Shown: positions 43,217 through 52,415 of the stretch, in pieces
Layout: each line of letters begins with the position of its first letter
Position numbering within the stretch: the stretch's first letter is position 1
NCBI RefSeq assembly: GCF_009734425.1
Contig: NZ_CP046455.1
Location: 2,108,001-2,172,000 of the forward strand
Source: Corynebacterium occultum
Lineage (GTDB): Bacteria > Actinomycetota > Actinomycetes > Mycobacteriales > Mycobacteriaceae
Direction of reading: 5' to 3'
Length of the DNA stretch: 64,000 bases
Made by a program: the position numbers and the translations under genes
Notes under the pieces: model-generated
What the model saw: only the letters and a program-made list of their open reading frames with translations
Databases searched by the model: none
What the model was told of the DNA's origin: nothing

Positions 43217-44371
43217 TCAGCTTTCCTCTGCCACCAGAATATCCGTGATCATGCCGTCCGCAAGCAGCCTTCCCTTTTCGGTCAACGCCAGATGATCACC
43301 CAGCAGCTGCAGCAGGCCACGGTCAATGAAATCAGTGATCACCGAATCCGCACCGGGGCGGAACCAGCTGCGCGGCACACCTTCCCGCAGGCGCATACCC
43401 AGCATGATCTGCTCGGTGTGGTGATCCTCCGCGTTAAGCGCCTCGGTGCCCTTGATCGGCAGCTGCCCACCGGCGATCTGCTCGGCATAGCTGGCGGGGT
43501 GCTTGACGTTGTGGAAACGGGAGTCACCGATGTGGGAGTGCGCGCCGGGGCCGGCCCCCCACCAGTCACCGTCAACCCAGTAGATGCGGTTGTGCTGGCA
43601 TTCCCCACCAGGCTTGGCCCAGTTGGAGACCTCATACCATTCGAAACCATCAGCCCGGAGACGATCATCGATGAGCTGGTAACGATCCGCCAGCACATCC
43701 TCATCCGGTGCGGGGAGTTCCCCACGGCGCACCTTCCGGGCCATGGCGGTGCCGTCCTCCACGATCAGGGAGTAGGCGGAGACATGGTCGACATCGGCCT
43801 CGATCACGGCGTCGAGGGTGGCGCGGACATCATCATCGGTTTCCGTCGGGGTCCCGTAGATCATGTCGAGGTTGACGTGTGCGAAACCGGCGCGGCGGGC
43901 TTCCTTGGCGGCAGCGACGGGGCGGCCCGGGGTGTGGCGGCGCTCGAGCACCTGCAGCACATGTGGGGCGCTGGACTGCATGCCCAGGGAAATGCGGGTG
44001 AAGCCACCTTCCAGCAGGCCGGCGAAGAATTCCGGGGAGGTGGATTCGGGGTTGGATTCGGTGGTGACCTCGGCCCCGGCGCTCAGGCCGAAGGAGTTGC
44101 GCACCGCAGCCAGGGCCCGGTTCAGCCCCTGCGCCCCCAGGAGAGAGGGGGTGCCGCCGCCGATGAAGACGGTGTCGGCACTGCGTGGGGGGTGTCCGTC
44201 GGCGGCCATTTTGGCGGCCGCCATCTCGAGTTCACGCTCGAGGGCGTCCAGGTAGGACTCGGGGCTGGCACTGCTGCCGAGTTCCCCGGCGGTGTAGGTG
44301 TTGAAGTCGCAGTATCCGCAGCGGGTGGTGCAGAACGGGACGTGGAGATAGACGCCGAAGGGGGTAGCCAT
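43217..44371 (-). CDS. hemW: radical SAM haem chaperone HemW
   Basis: A 384-residue radical SAM enzyme related to HemN. The iron-sulfur motif CxxxCxxC appears as CTTRCGYCDF after VYLHVPF, with GGGTPSLL and STNPES-like ESNPEST further on. Lacking the N-terminal part of true oxygen-independent coproporphyrinogen oxidases, it fits HemW, which hands haem to respiratory proteins. The stop is at 43217, 183 bases before hrcA, and its ATG overlaps nothing but follows the upstream gene by 2 bases. Its closeness to dnaJ and hrcA is a conserved order. Confidence 0.93.
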   Translation of the reverse strand: MATPFGVYLHVPFCTTRCGYCDFNTYTAGELGSSASPESYLDALERELEMAAAKMAADGHPPRSADTVFIGGGTPSLLGAQGLNRALAAVRNSFGLSAGAEVTTESNPESTSPEFFAGLLEGGFTRISLGMQSSAPHVLQVLERRHTPGRPVAAAKEARRAGFAHVNLDMIYGTPTETDDDVRATLDAVIEADVDHVSAYSLIVEDGTAMARKVRRGELPAPDEDVLADRYQLIDDRLRADGFEWYEVSNWAKPGGECQHNRIYWVDGDWWGAGPGAHSHIGDSRFHNVKHPASYAEQIAGGQLPIKGTEALNAEDHHTEQIMLGMRLREGVPRSWFRPGADSVITDFIDRGLLQLLGDHLALTEKGRLLADGMITDILVAEES

Positions 44372-44373
44372 AC

Positions 44374-45075
44374 TCAGGAAGCGTAGCCGCCTCCGGAGAT
44401 CGCGCGGCGGGCGGCCGCACGTTTCTCCGCGACCTTGGCGACGATCCCGTCGACCCGGGCCCGCTCCGTGAGGAAGCTCGGGGGGTTCGTGCCCCGCATC
44501 GCCAGGGTATAACCGGGATGTTCCTCCGCGACTGACTCCACCCAGGCTCCCACCGCGCTATCCACCCTGGTGCGCACCTGCTGGTAGACCAGTGGGAGGG
44601 AGGGGGCATTGAGGTCATTGGCCACCAGTGCGGTCTGGTGCAGGGTCCACTGCACCAGGTCCTCAAGATGTTCAATGACCTGCTCGGTGCGCCCATTGAG
44701 TGCCCTGGTCAGTTCGCGGACGATCACCGGGCGGGCGGTGATCGGATAGTCCCGGCGCAGGGTGCCCGTATCCAGCTCCGCTGGCTTTGCCACGCCCACC
44801 GCACCCAGGTCGGGCTGGAAGTTCACGGTCCCGGCGCGTAGCCCGGAGGTCAGGGCCTGTCGCAGGCCGGTCAGTTCGGCGGTGATGCGTCGGGAGTCCA
44901 GGCGGGCGTCTTCGAGGATTTCGGTGAATTCGAGGAGGCTGTCTTCGATGAGTTCCCGGTCCCAGTCCGCCAGGGCCTCGATGATGTGCTCCAGGTAGTC
45001 GGCGACTTCATCGCCGATATTGTAGATCTCCTGCGTGAGCTCATGATGACGCAGCTCGGCGGCCGTCTTGTTCAT
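44374..45075 (-). CDS. conserved hypothetical protein upstream of hemW
   Basis: A 233-residue, mostly helical, acidic soluble protein that I do not recognise. Its first 80 residues (MNKTAAELRHHELTQEIYN, DEVADYLEHIIEALADWD) look like paired helices, and the middle (PELDTGTLRRDYPITARPVIVRELTRAL) is followed by a helical C-terminus. There is no signal peptide or membrane helix. GAAGGAG precedes the ATG at 45075 by 7 bases; the longer frame was not used. It ends 2 bases before hemW, so it is in the same operon. Function unknown. Confidence 0.72.
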   Translation of the reverse strand: MNKTAAELRHHELTQEIYNIGDEVADYLEHIIEALADWDRELIEDSLLEFTEILEDARLDSRRITAELTGLRQALTSGLRAGTVNFQPDLGAVGVAKPAELDTGTLRRDYPITARPVIVRELTRALNGRTEQVIEHLEDLVQWTLHQTALVANDLNAPSLPLVYQQVRTRVDSAVGAWVESVAEEHPGYTLAMRGTNPPSFLTERARVDGIVAKVAEKRAAARRAISGGGYAS

Positions 45076-45366
45076 CCAGGCTGCTCCTTCCGCATTAGGG
45101 ATCACCCTCAAGTTCTACTTGAGACTTTTCGCTTCTGCTAGGTGACTTTAAGGAAATTTTGCGGCGCTTTTGGTTTGCCCCGCCGATTGCTTCCCAAAGT
45201 TCCCCACGACACCCCCCTCCCAAGGGTGCCCCGCCACAGCGGGGCACCGGGGAGGCACTCCCCCAGGTGGCAGGTGCGGGGTTCCCTAAAGTCCCGTTGT
45301 GGAGATCCACTCCCCCCTTGCCGGTGACTGCCCTGCGAGTCTGCCGATGACTGGCCTGTGGGGTGG
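45076..45366. other. intergenic region with a GC-rich hairpin
   Basis: 291 bases between the hemW operon and the acyl-CoA ligase gene, both on the minus strand. A perfect 9-bp stem GTGCCCCGC/GCGGGGCAC with loop CACA lies at 45226-45247. It carries no T-run, so it is only a weak terminator for the ligase gene or a structured RNA element. No gene was seen. Confidence 0.5.
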
Positions 45367-47211
45367 TTAGACCGTCTGGCGTTTTTTGTAGATGTGCTCG
45401 ATGCCCTCGGTATAGCGCTCCACCACCACATTGCGCTTGACCTTCAGAGTGGGGGTCAGCTCCCCCTCTTCCTCGCTCAGGTCACGTTCGAGGATGTAGA
45501 AACGCTTGATGGCTTCCGCCTGGGAGACATTCCGGTTGGCGGCGTTGACCGCATCCTGGATCTCCGCCCGCAGGGAGGGGTGGGTGGCCAGTTCCTTCAC
45601 GGAGGTGGACTCCGAGATATTGTGGTCCAGCTTCCAGTGCTTGAGGGCATCCTCGTCGAGGGTGAGCAGCAGGCCGATGAAGGGTTTGCCGTCACCGACC
45701 AGGACCGCCTGGCTGATCAGGGGGTGGGAACGAAGGGTGTCCTCCATCGGGCCGGGGGCGACGTTCTTGCCGCCGGCGGTGACGATGAGGTCCTTCATGC
45801 GGCCGGTGATCTGGAGGTGGCCGGACTCGTGGATCATGCCCAGGTCACCGGTGCTGTACCAGCCTTCGGCGTCCTTGGAGGCGGCCGTTGCCTCCGGATT
45901 GTTCCAATAGCCCTGGAACACGATGGGACCCTTGATCTGGATCTCCCCCTCATCATTCACCCGGATGGTGGTGCCGGGCAGGGGTTCGCCCACGGTGCCG
46001 ATCTTCTGGCCGGTGAAGTCCACTGCCGCCGCAGCAGCCGTCTCGGTCAGACCATAACCCTCGTAGATGGGCAGGCCGATGCCGCGGAAGAAGTGGGAGA
46101 GTTCCGGGCTCATCGCCGAACCACCGGTGATGCAGTACCAGACCGCCCCGCCGATGGCGCTGCGGATCTTGCCGTAGACCAGCTTGTCGTAGAGCTTGCG
46201 CTTGGCCGCCAGCACCTTCGAGGGGCCTTCCTCGGTGTCCATGGCATGGGAGTACTCGATGGCGGTCTTCTCCGCCTGGGCGAAGATGCCGGCCTTGATC
46301 GGACCCCCCTCCTTCGCGCTGTTGGCGGCGGCGTTGCGTACCTTCTCGAAGACACGCGGCACACCCAGCAGCAGGTTCGGATGGGATCGCTGCAGCTCCA
46401 CGGTCAGGGTGGAGGTGTCCGACCAGTGGGACTGGGTGGAACCACCGATGGCCACGGCCAGGGAGACCGCACGGGCCAGAACGTGTGCCATCGGCAGGTA
46501 GGTGACCACCCGGGTGCCGGGCACCGCGATCCCACCGATGGGGTGGGTCAGCAGGCCTCGGATCTGGTGGAGCCAGTTGCTGTGCGTCAGTTCGCAGCCC
46601 TTGGGCCGGCCGGTGGTGCCGGAGGTGTAGACGATGGAGGCCAGGTCCGCCAGCTTGGTTCCCGCGATGCGGGCATCCACCTCGGCATCGGCAATTTCCC
46701 GGCCCTCGAACTTCAGGGTCTCGATCGCCGAGGAGTTCAATTCCAGGATGCGCTTGAGCTGCGTGGGGGAACCACTGAGTCGGGGCTCCCCTGACTCATT
46801 GAGCAGCAGCAGTTCCATGGTTTCGGTGTGCTCCCGGGTTTCGGTGATGCCCAGCACCGCCCCGGAATCCTCGATGATCCACTGCACCTGTCCCAGGGAG
46901 GATGAGGGGTAGATCGGGACGCTGGCCGCGCCCACCGCCCAGATGGCGAAGTCCAGCAGGGACCATTCATAGCGGGTGGCCGACAGCAGGGCGATGCGGT
47001 CACCGTGCTGCACCCCATTCGCGATCAGGCCCTTGGCCACCTCGTAGATCTCCCGGCGGAAATCCTCCGCGGTGACATTGACCCACTCATAGTTCCTGGG
47101 CCGGGTGAAGAGCACACCGTAGGGGCGTGCCTTGGCACTGTCCAGCAGTGCGGTCAGACAGCTTTCCCCCTCCTTGACCTCGAAGTTCGCCGGGCTGTGG
47201 GTCTCCTGCAC
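45367..47211 (-). CDS. long-chain acyl-CoA ligase
   Basis: A protein of about 614 residues of the AMP-dependent synthetase family. Motif I is YTSGTTGRPKGCELTH, the second region has YGLTETAAA and the third STGDLGMIHESGHLQITGRMKDL, with the catalytic Lys in the C-terminal domain (VKRNVV). It activates fatty acids to acyl-AMP and then acyl-CoA; relatives in mycobacteria are FadD15-type. The first 50 codons of the long frame are not conserved, and I chose GTG at 47211, which starts just before ETHSPANFE; a GTG at 47238 is an alternative. It stands alone, divergent from malQ. Confidence 0.9.
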   Translation of the reverse strand: MQETHSPANFEVKEGESCLTALLDSAKARPYGVLFTRPRNYEWVNVTAEDFRREIYEVAKGLIANGVQHGDRIALLSATRYEWSLLDFAIWAVGAASVPIYPSSSLGQVQWIIEDSGAVLGITETREHTETMELLLLNESGEPRLSGSPTQLKRILELNSSAIETLKFEGREIADAEVDARIAGTKLADLASIVYTSGTTGRPKGCELTHSNWLHQIRGLLTHPIGGIAVPGTRVVTYLPMAHVLARAVSLAVAIGGSTQSHWSDTSTLTVELQRSHPNLLLGVPRVFEKVRNAAANSAKEGGPIKAGIFAQAEKTAIEYSHAMDTEEGPSKVLAAKRKLYDKLVYGKIRSAIGGAVWYCITGGSAMSPELSHFFRGIGLPIYEGYGLTETAAAAAVDFTGQKIGTVGEPLPGTTIRVNDEGEIQIKGPIVFQGYWNNPEATAASKDAEGWYSTGDLGMIHESGHLQITGRMKDLIVTAGGKNVAPGPMEDTLRSHPLISQAVLVGDGKPFIGLLLTLDEDALKHWKLDHNISESTSVKELATHPSLRAEIQDAVNAANRNVSQAEAIKRFYILERDLSEEEGELTPTLKVKRNVVVERYTEGIEHIYKKRQTV

Positions 47212-47472
47212 GGTTTTCTCGCTTTCTTGGGGGATCACTGAAGAGCTGGTCTGGTCTGGGACGGGTGTTCTTGGAAGTTTAGGGAGTGCGCCACCGCGTC
47301 CCTCTCCCCGACCTGAGGTTTCCCGGGAAGACACCTGATCTCGAGCACACCTGGGGTCGGTCCCAGGGGGGAAGGAATGTGACGCTCACCCCAGAATCTA
47401 CCGGCCTTTCCCGCCCTGGTCCGGAGTAACCACCCCCTCATATTCAATTAGGGGAGCAGGAGCGGGTGGTTA

Positions 47473-49644
47473 ATGGCAGAATCACCCCTTGTGACTTACC
47501 ACGATGCGTTGAGGGAACTGGCCACCGTACACGGTGTGGCCACCGAGTACTGGGCCAGCAGCGGCGAGCAGGTCATCGTGTCCGAGGACACCCTGCTCAA
47601 GATTCTGCGGGCCCTCGGTGTCGAGCTCGGCGAGGCGGACACCCCGGTCGATGAGGCCATGCTGCGTGCGGCTTTGAAACACCGTGAGGAGCTGGCCGCC
47701 ACCCGCCCACTGCCCGCCTGTGTGGTGGCGGTGGCCGGTGAGCAGAAGAGCTTCAGTGTCCACGTCCATGATGGTGCCCCCGCCGAGGTCCGCATCATCC
47801 TGGAGGACGGGGAGATCCTGAGCCCCACCCAGGTGGAGAACTGGACCCCGCCCCGCGAGGTGGATGGGGTGGTCTGGGGTGAGGCGAGTTTCCAGCTGCC
47901 GGCGGAACTGCCCCTGGGTTGGCACCGCATCCAGTTGGAGTCCGAGGGTGTGGACACCGAATGTGGGCTGATCATCACCCCGGCACGCCTGTCCACCACC
48001 GACCGTTACCTGGCGTCCCCGGCCACCGGTGTGATGGCGCAGATCTACTCGGTGCGTTCCCGGGATTCCTGGGGCATGGGCGATTTCCATGATCTGGGGT
48101 CCCTGGCTGAGATCGTGGCGGAAAAGGCCGAGGCTGACTTCCTCCTCATCAATCCGATGCATGCCGCCGAGCCCTTCCCCCCGGCGGAGGACTCCCCCTA
48201 TCTGCCGACCACCCGCCGCTTCATCAACCCCATCTACCTGCGCATCGAGGATGTGCCGGAGCTGGTGATGCTGGACAAGGCCTTGCGCGCCGAGGTGGAG
48301 GAGCTGGCCCGGGGGTTCCGGGAACTCAACTCCAGCGCGGAGATCATCGAACGCAATCCGGTCTATGAGGCGAAGCTGCAGGTCCTGCGCGAGCTTTATG
48401 CCCTGCCGCGGACCAGGGAACGCGCCGAGGCCTACCTGGCCTTCAAGAAGCGTGAGGGTCAGGGCCTGGTGGACTTCGCCCGTTGGTGCGCCCAGCAGGA
48501 GATCAACGTCCAGGAGTTCAGTGCCCACCAGATCACACCTGAGGTGGATGAACTCGCCGATTTCTACATGTGGCTGCAGTTCCTCTGCGATGAGCAGCTC
48601 GCCGCAGCGCAGCGGCGCGCCATTGAAGCCGGGATGAGCATCGGTGTGATGGCTGACCTGGCGGTCGGTGTCCACCCCGGTGGTGCCGACGCCAACAACC
48701 TTGTTGAGGTCCTCGCCCCCGATGCTTCGGTGGGTGCCCCACCGGATCCCTATAACCAGCAGGGCCAGGACTGGTCCCAGCCGCCCTGGCATCCGGAGAA
48801 GCTGGCCGAGGCAGGCTACCTTCCCTGGCGTAACCTGCTGCGCACCGTGTTGCGACACTCCGGTGGTATCCGCGTGGACCATATCCTGGGGCTCTTCCGC
48901 CTCTTCTGGATGCCGCGGATGCAGCCCCCCTCGACCGGCACCTATGTCACCTACGATCATGAGGCCCTGGTCGGGATCCTCGCGCTTGAGGCGGAGCGGG
49001 CTGGTGCCGTGGTCGTCGGGGAGGACATGGGAACCTTCGAACCCTGGGTGCAGGATGTGCTCGCCGAGCGCGGCATCATGGGCACCTCCATCCTCTGGTT
49101 CGAGCACTCCCCCAGCATCGGCGGCCCCCGCCAGCAGGGGGAATATCGCCCCCTGGCACTGTCTTCCGTGAACACCCACGACCTGCCGCCCTCCGCCGGT
49201 TACCTCGAGGGTGAGCACATCGAGCTGCGTGAGCGTCTCGGTGTGCTGACCACGGATGCTGCGGACGAAGATGCCGAGGACCTCACCTGGCAGAACGAGA
49301 TCCTGGATCGCATCGCCGACAACGGTGGCTTCAGGGGCACTGAGCTGGAAGGCCGCAGCTTCAAGGGCGCACAGCGTGATGAGCGCGGGAAGACCAGGGA
49401 TCTGCTGGTTGGTCTGCACCGCCACATCGCCGGCACCCCCTCCGCACTGACCTGCACCTCCCTGGTGGACCTGGTGGGCGACCGCCGCACCCAGAACCAG
49501 CCGGGTACCACCAAGGATCTCTACCCCAACTGGTGTGTCCCCCTCTGCGATGGTGAGGGCACGGCCGTGCTGCTGGAGGATCTGGCCGAAGCCGAGCTCT
49601 TCGCCCCGGTCGCCGAGGCTTCGAAACGCCCCCGGAAGAACTAA
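47473..49644 (+). CDS. malQ: 4-alpha-glucanotransferase
   Basis: A 723-residue GH77 enzyme (amylomaltase) that moves maltosyl or longer units between alpha-1,4-glucans and releases glucose. The N-terminal 140 residues are the extra beta-rich domain seen in actinobacterial MalQ. The catalytic residues of family GH77 fall in SGGIRVDHILGLF (nucleophile Asp), VVGEDMGTFEPWVQ (acid/base Glu) and VNTHDLPPSAGYL (stabilising Asp). The ATG at 47473 is preceded by GGAGCGGGTGG. A hairpin follows at 49653. It acts in maltose and glycogen metabolism; the maltokinase gene is 4 kb away. Confidence 0.96.
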   Translation: MAESPLVTYHDALRELATVHGVATEYWASSGEQVIVSEDTLLKILRALGVELGEADTPVDEAMLRAALKHREELAATRPLPACVVAVAGEQKSFSVHVHDGAPAEVRIILEDGEILSPTQVENWTPPREVDGVVWGEASFQLPAELPLGWHRIQLESEGVDTECGLIITPARLSTTDRYLASPATGVMAQIYSVRSRDSWGMGDFHDLGSLAEIVAEKAEADFLLINPMHAAEPFPPAEDSPYLPTTRRFINPIYLRIEDVPELVMLDKALRAEVEELARGFRELNSSAEIIERNPVYEAKLQVLRELYALPRTRERAEAYLAFKKREGQGLVDFARWCAQQEINVQEFSAHQITPEVDELADFYMWLQFLCDEQLAAAQRRAIEAGMSIGVMADLAVGVHPGGADANNLVEVLAPDASVGAPPDPYNQQGQDWSQPPWHPEKLAEAGYLPWRNLLRTVLRHSGGIRVDHILGLFRLFWMPRMQPPSTGTYVTYDHEALVGILALEAERAGAVVVGEDMGTFEPWVQDVLAERGIMGTSILWFEHSPSIGGPRQQGEYRPLALSSVNTHDLPPSAGYLEGEHIELRERLGVLTTDAADEDAEDLTWQNEILDRIADNGGFRGTELEGRSFKGAQRDERGKTRDLLVGLHRHIAGTPSALTCTSLVDLVGDRRTQNQPGTTKDLYPNWCVPLCDGEGTAVLLEDLAEAELFAPVAEASKRPRKN

Positions 49645-49652
49645 AAAGGGTT

Positions 49653-49674
49653 GGGCCGCCCAGGTTTGCGGCCC
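49653..49674 (+). terminator. hairpin after malQ
   Basis: Stem GGGCCGC/GCGGCCC, loop of 8, nine bases after the malQ stop. It lacks a clear U-tract. Confidence 0.5.
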
Positions 49675-49851
49675 CACCCCTAAGTAGAGCGCCCCCCTAT
49701 TACCCCTGTTGGAAACAGTCCTAATTTTCCCGCAGCCGCAAAGGGGGGCGCTTCTGCTTTCTCCCAGGAGATCCCCCTGGAAGCGGTGCCCCTCATCAGC
49801 CCCTCCTGCCATATCCCGCCACCGGGAAAACCCGGGAAACACGAAAAAGCA

Positions 49852-49908
49852 ACGGACCGCGACACTCCCCCCTCCCACCTACCAGGAGAGGGGGGTGCCG
49901 CGGTCCGT
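49852..49908 (-). terminator. terminator of the M3 peptidase/small membrane protein unit
   Basis: A long imperfect hairpin with outer arms ACGGACCGC/GCGGTCCGT and inner CACTCCCCCC/GGGGGGTG. On the minus strand it continues into TTGCTTTTTCG, placing it after the 46-residue gene. Confidence 0.75.
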
Positions 49909-49944
49909 GACCTTGTTCAGCTGCTTGCCCAGGGGGGACGACCC

Positions 49945-50085
49945 CTAGAAAAGGGTGACCAGCCAGGCCACCAGCACGAGCACCAGCAGCAACCCCAAGG
50001 CCTGGGTGACCCGGGACTGCGGGTATTTGCGCTTCTGTCTGGGCAGCTGTTGGTCCTGCTTGCGGAGTTCCTCGGGATTAGCCAT
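49945..50085 (-). CDS. 46-residue single-pass membrane protein
   Basis: A short gene missed by length filters. The N-terminus is polar (MANPEELRKQDQQLPRQKRK) and the C-terminal third is one hydrophobic helix (ALGLLLVLVLVAWLVTLF) right up to the stop, so the protein is tail-anchored with a basic cytoplasmic face. GGAATTGGAAG precedes the ATG at a suitable distance. It lies 35 bases downstream of another small membrane protein gene and before a strong terminator, so it is the last gene of that operon. Function unknown; similar small genes sit after the peptidase in related genomes, as far as I recall. Confidence 0.65.
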   Translation of the reverse strand: MANPEELRKQDQQLPRQKRKYPQSRVTQALGLLLVLVLVAWLVTLF

Positions 50086-50120
50086 AACTTCCAATTCCTT
50101 TGCGGTTGATAGCCCTTATT

Positions 50121-50321
50121 CTATGACGCGGAAGCCACTTCACCGATTCCGCGCTTGCCGGAACGGGAGAATACTCGCTTGACCTGCCCCACCAGCACAT
50201 CCAGCACCCGGATCAGCACCAGCGCCAGCAGCGAACACAACGGCAGCACCACCGCGAAAACCACCAGGGCCTGCACCCAGAGCGGGGACAGCGTCAGGGT
50301 CTGGGTGATCCAGTCAATCAT
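50121..50321 (-). CDS. 66-residue membrane protein
   Basis: Residues 12-43 form one long or two short membrane helices (WVQALVVFAVVLPLCSLLALVLIRVL), followed by a basic tail (VKRVFSRSGKRGIG). Its ATG overlaps the TGA of the M3 peptidase gene (ATGA), a strong sign of real translation. No domain is recognised. Together with the 46-residue protein it might form a small membrane module of unknown role. Confidence 0.72.
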   Translation of the reverse strand: MIDWITQTLTLSPLWVQALVVFAVVLPLCSLLALVLIRVLDVLVGQVKRVFSRSGKRGIGEVASAS

Positions 50322-52372
50322 GCCGCCCCGGCCAGACCACGACGACGCAGCAGGGGGCCCACATCCTTGGCCCGGCCGCGCAGCTCCTCGAAAGCACCAC
50401 TGAAGTCACGGGCAGCCCCCTGGGAAAGCACCAGCTCCCGGAAAAGCTGCCCGGTGCGACGCACCGTTTCCTCAGCGGCCTGCTCCCCGGCAGCACCGGA
50501 GCCCCGGAACCAGTCGAAACCATCGGCATCCAGCGCCTCAGCCCAGAGGTAGGAGTAGTAGCCGGCGGAGTAGCCACCGGCGAAGATGTGGTTGAAGTAG
50601 GTGGAGCGGTAACGCGGGGCAAGATCCTCCACCACCAGGCCGGCCTCCTTCAGGGCCCGCTCCTCAAAAGCTGCCACCGCGGCCAGGTCATCCCCGACCT
50701 CAGCCACCTCTTCGGGGCTCAGGGAATGCCAGGCCAGATCGATGATGGCGGCGGCCAGGTACTCCGAGGTGGCGAAACCCTGCCCGAACTGGCGGGCGGC
50801 TTCCACGGCGTCGAGAAGCTCACCGGGGATGATCTCACCGCTGTCCACATGGCGAGCATAGTTGCGCACCACCGCCGGGTCGAAAGCCCAGTTCTCATTG
50901 ATCTGGGAGGGGAACTCCACATAGTCACGGGGAACGGAGGTCCCGGAGAAGCTGGGGTAACGCACATCAGAGAGCAGACCGTGCAGGGCATGGCCGAATT
51001 CGTGGAAGAGGGTGGTCACTTCATCGATGCTCAGCAGCGGCTGGGAACCATCACTCGGCCTGGTGATGCCCATGACGTTGACCACCACCGGTTTGGTGCC
51101 CAACAGCTGGGACTGGCGGACAAAGGAACTCATCCAGGCGCCACCCCGCTTGCTGGGGCGGCCGAAGTAGTCGGTGAGCAATAAACCGATGCCCTCACCA
51201 TCGGCCTCGCTGACCTCCCAGACCTGCACTCCCTCGGCATAGCCCTGCAGATCCTCCCGCAGGGTGACCTGGATGCCGTAGAGACGCTGCGCAGCGTAGA
51301 AGACCCCATCCCGCAGCACCTGATCCAACGGGAAGTACTGGCGCAGCTGATCAGTGTCGAGGTTGAAGTCCCGTTCCCGGACCTTGTTCTCCCAATAGGA
51401 CCAGTCCGCGGCAGCGACCTCCTCATCCTTTTCCGCGGCCGCCTCGGTGAGCAGTTTATGCTCACCGGCGGCATTGGCGGCAGCCGCCGGGGAAAGGTCG
51501 AAGAGCAGTTCCCGGGCGGCGGCAGCGCTACCGGCGGTCTCCTCCTCAATCACATAGTCGGCATGGGTCCCATAACCCAGCAGGCGGGCCCGCTCAGCGC
51601 GCAGGCGCACCGTCTCCAGGAGCACCGCCAGGTTCTTCTCCTCACCGCGTCGCTGGGAAGCCTCATAAAGCTTCGCCCGGGAAGCCGGCTCATCCAGGTC
51701 GGACTGGGCGGACTGCACGGTAGGCAGCTCCAGGGGCAGCACCCACCCCGCCACCCCGGTCTCCTCGGCGTAGGCGGCGGCCGCAGCAATCCGGCCCTCA
51801 CCCAGACCGGCCAGTTCCGCAGCGGAATCGAAACGGACCGCAAGTTCCCGGGTATCTGCCAGCAGGTTGCGGCCGAAGTTCTCCGACAACACCGACAACC
51901 GCTGGTTCACCTCACTGAGCCGGGCCTTGCCGGCCTCGTCGAGATCCGCACCCCGGCGTCGGAAAGCACGCAGCAGGTGTTCATGCAGCCGGGTGGACTC
52001 CTCATCTGCTGGGGGTGTGAGCGCCTTCAGGCGGGCGTAGAGCTCCGGGTTCTGGTAGATCCGGTCCGAATGGGCGGACAGCTGCGGAACCACCTCCCCG
52101 GCGATCTCATCGAACTCCGGACTGGAATCGGTGCCCTGCAGGTTGAAGAACACAGCCGACACCCGGCTCAGGGCCTGGCCGGCCTTCTCCAGGGCCTCCA
52201 CGGTGTTCTCCCAGTCCGGCGTGGCCTGCTCAAGGATCGCGGCGATCTCGCGGTCATGCTCGGCCAGGGCAGCCTCAAAGGCGGGCAGGAAATGCTCCAC
52301 CCTGATCGCGGCGAAGTCCGGCAGCAGATAAGGCAGGACGGAAGGACTGAGAAGCGGATTCTGATCACTCAT
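50318..52372 (-). CDS. M3-family oligopeptidase
   Basis: A 684-residue zinc metallopeptidase of family M3 (thimet/dipeptidyl carboxypeptidase group). The metal site HExxH is FHEFGHALHGLL, with the second Glu further on in the M3 helix block (the ESxxG-type region). It would degrade short peptides in the cytoplasm. The length fits Dcp/OpdA. The ATG at 52372 follows the conserved start better than longer options, which run into the divergent esterase gene. Two small membrane protein genes follow, with an ATGA overlap. Confidence 0.94.
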   Translation of the reverse strand: MSDQNPLLSPSVLPYLLPDFAAIRVEHFLPAFEAALAEHDREIAAILEQATPDWENTVEALEKAGQALSRVSAVFFNLQGTDSSPEFDEIAGEVVPQLSAHSDRIYQNPELYARLKALTPPADEESTRLHEHLLRAFRRRGADLDEAGKARLSEVNQRLSVLSENFGRNLLADTRELAVRFDSAAELAGLGEGRIAAAAAYAEETGVAGWVLPLELPTVQSAQSDLDEPASRAKLYEASQRRGEEKNLAVLLETVRLRAERARLLGYGTHADYVIEEETAGSAAAARELLFDLSPAAAANAAGEHKLLTEAAAEKDEEVAAADWSYWENKVRERDFNLDTDQLRQYFPLDQVLRDGVFYAAQRLYGIQVTLREDLQGYAEGVQVWEVSEADGEGIGLLLTDYFGRPSKRGGAWMSSFVRQSQLLGTKPVVVNVMGITRPSDGSQPLLSIDEVTTLFHEFGHALHGLLSDVRYPSFSGTSVPRDYVEFPSQINENWAFDPAVVRNYARHVDSGEIIPGELLDAVEAARQFGQGFATSEYLAAAIIDLAWHSLSPEEVAEVGDDLAAVAAFEERALKEAGLVVEDLAPRYRSTYFNHIFAGGYSAGYYSYLWAEALDADGFDWFRGSGAAGEQAAEETVRRTGQLFRELVLSQGAARDFSGAFEELRGRAKDVGPLLRRRGLAGAA

Positions 52373-52415
52373 ATCAAGCCATGGTAGCCGTGGCCACCTT
52401 GCTAGAGTCTGCACC

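Larger units (their letters stand above)
49645..49944. other. intergenic region after malQ
   Basis: 300 bases between convergent malQ and the 46-residue gene. It holds two hairpins (49653-49674 and 49852-49908) and C-rich DNA. No other gene is visible. Confidence 0.6.

Noticed and set aside
47482..49878. 798-codon minus-strand frame across malQ
   Set aside because: Covers the GH77 gene whose catalytic motifs are all on the plus strand; translation is His/Gln/Gly-rich shadow sequence.
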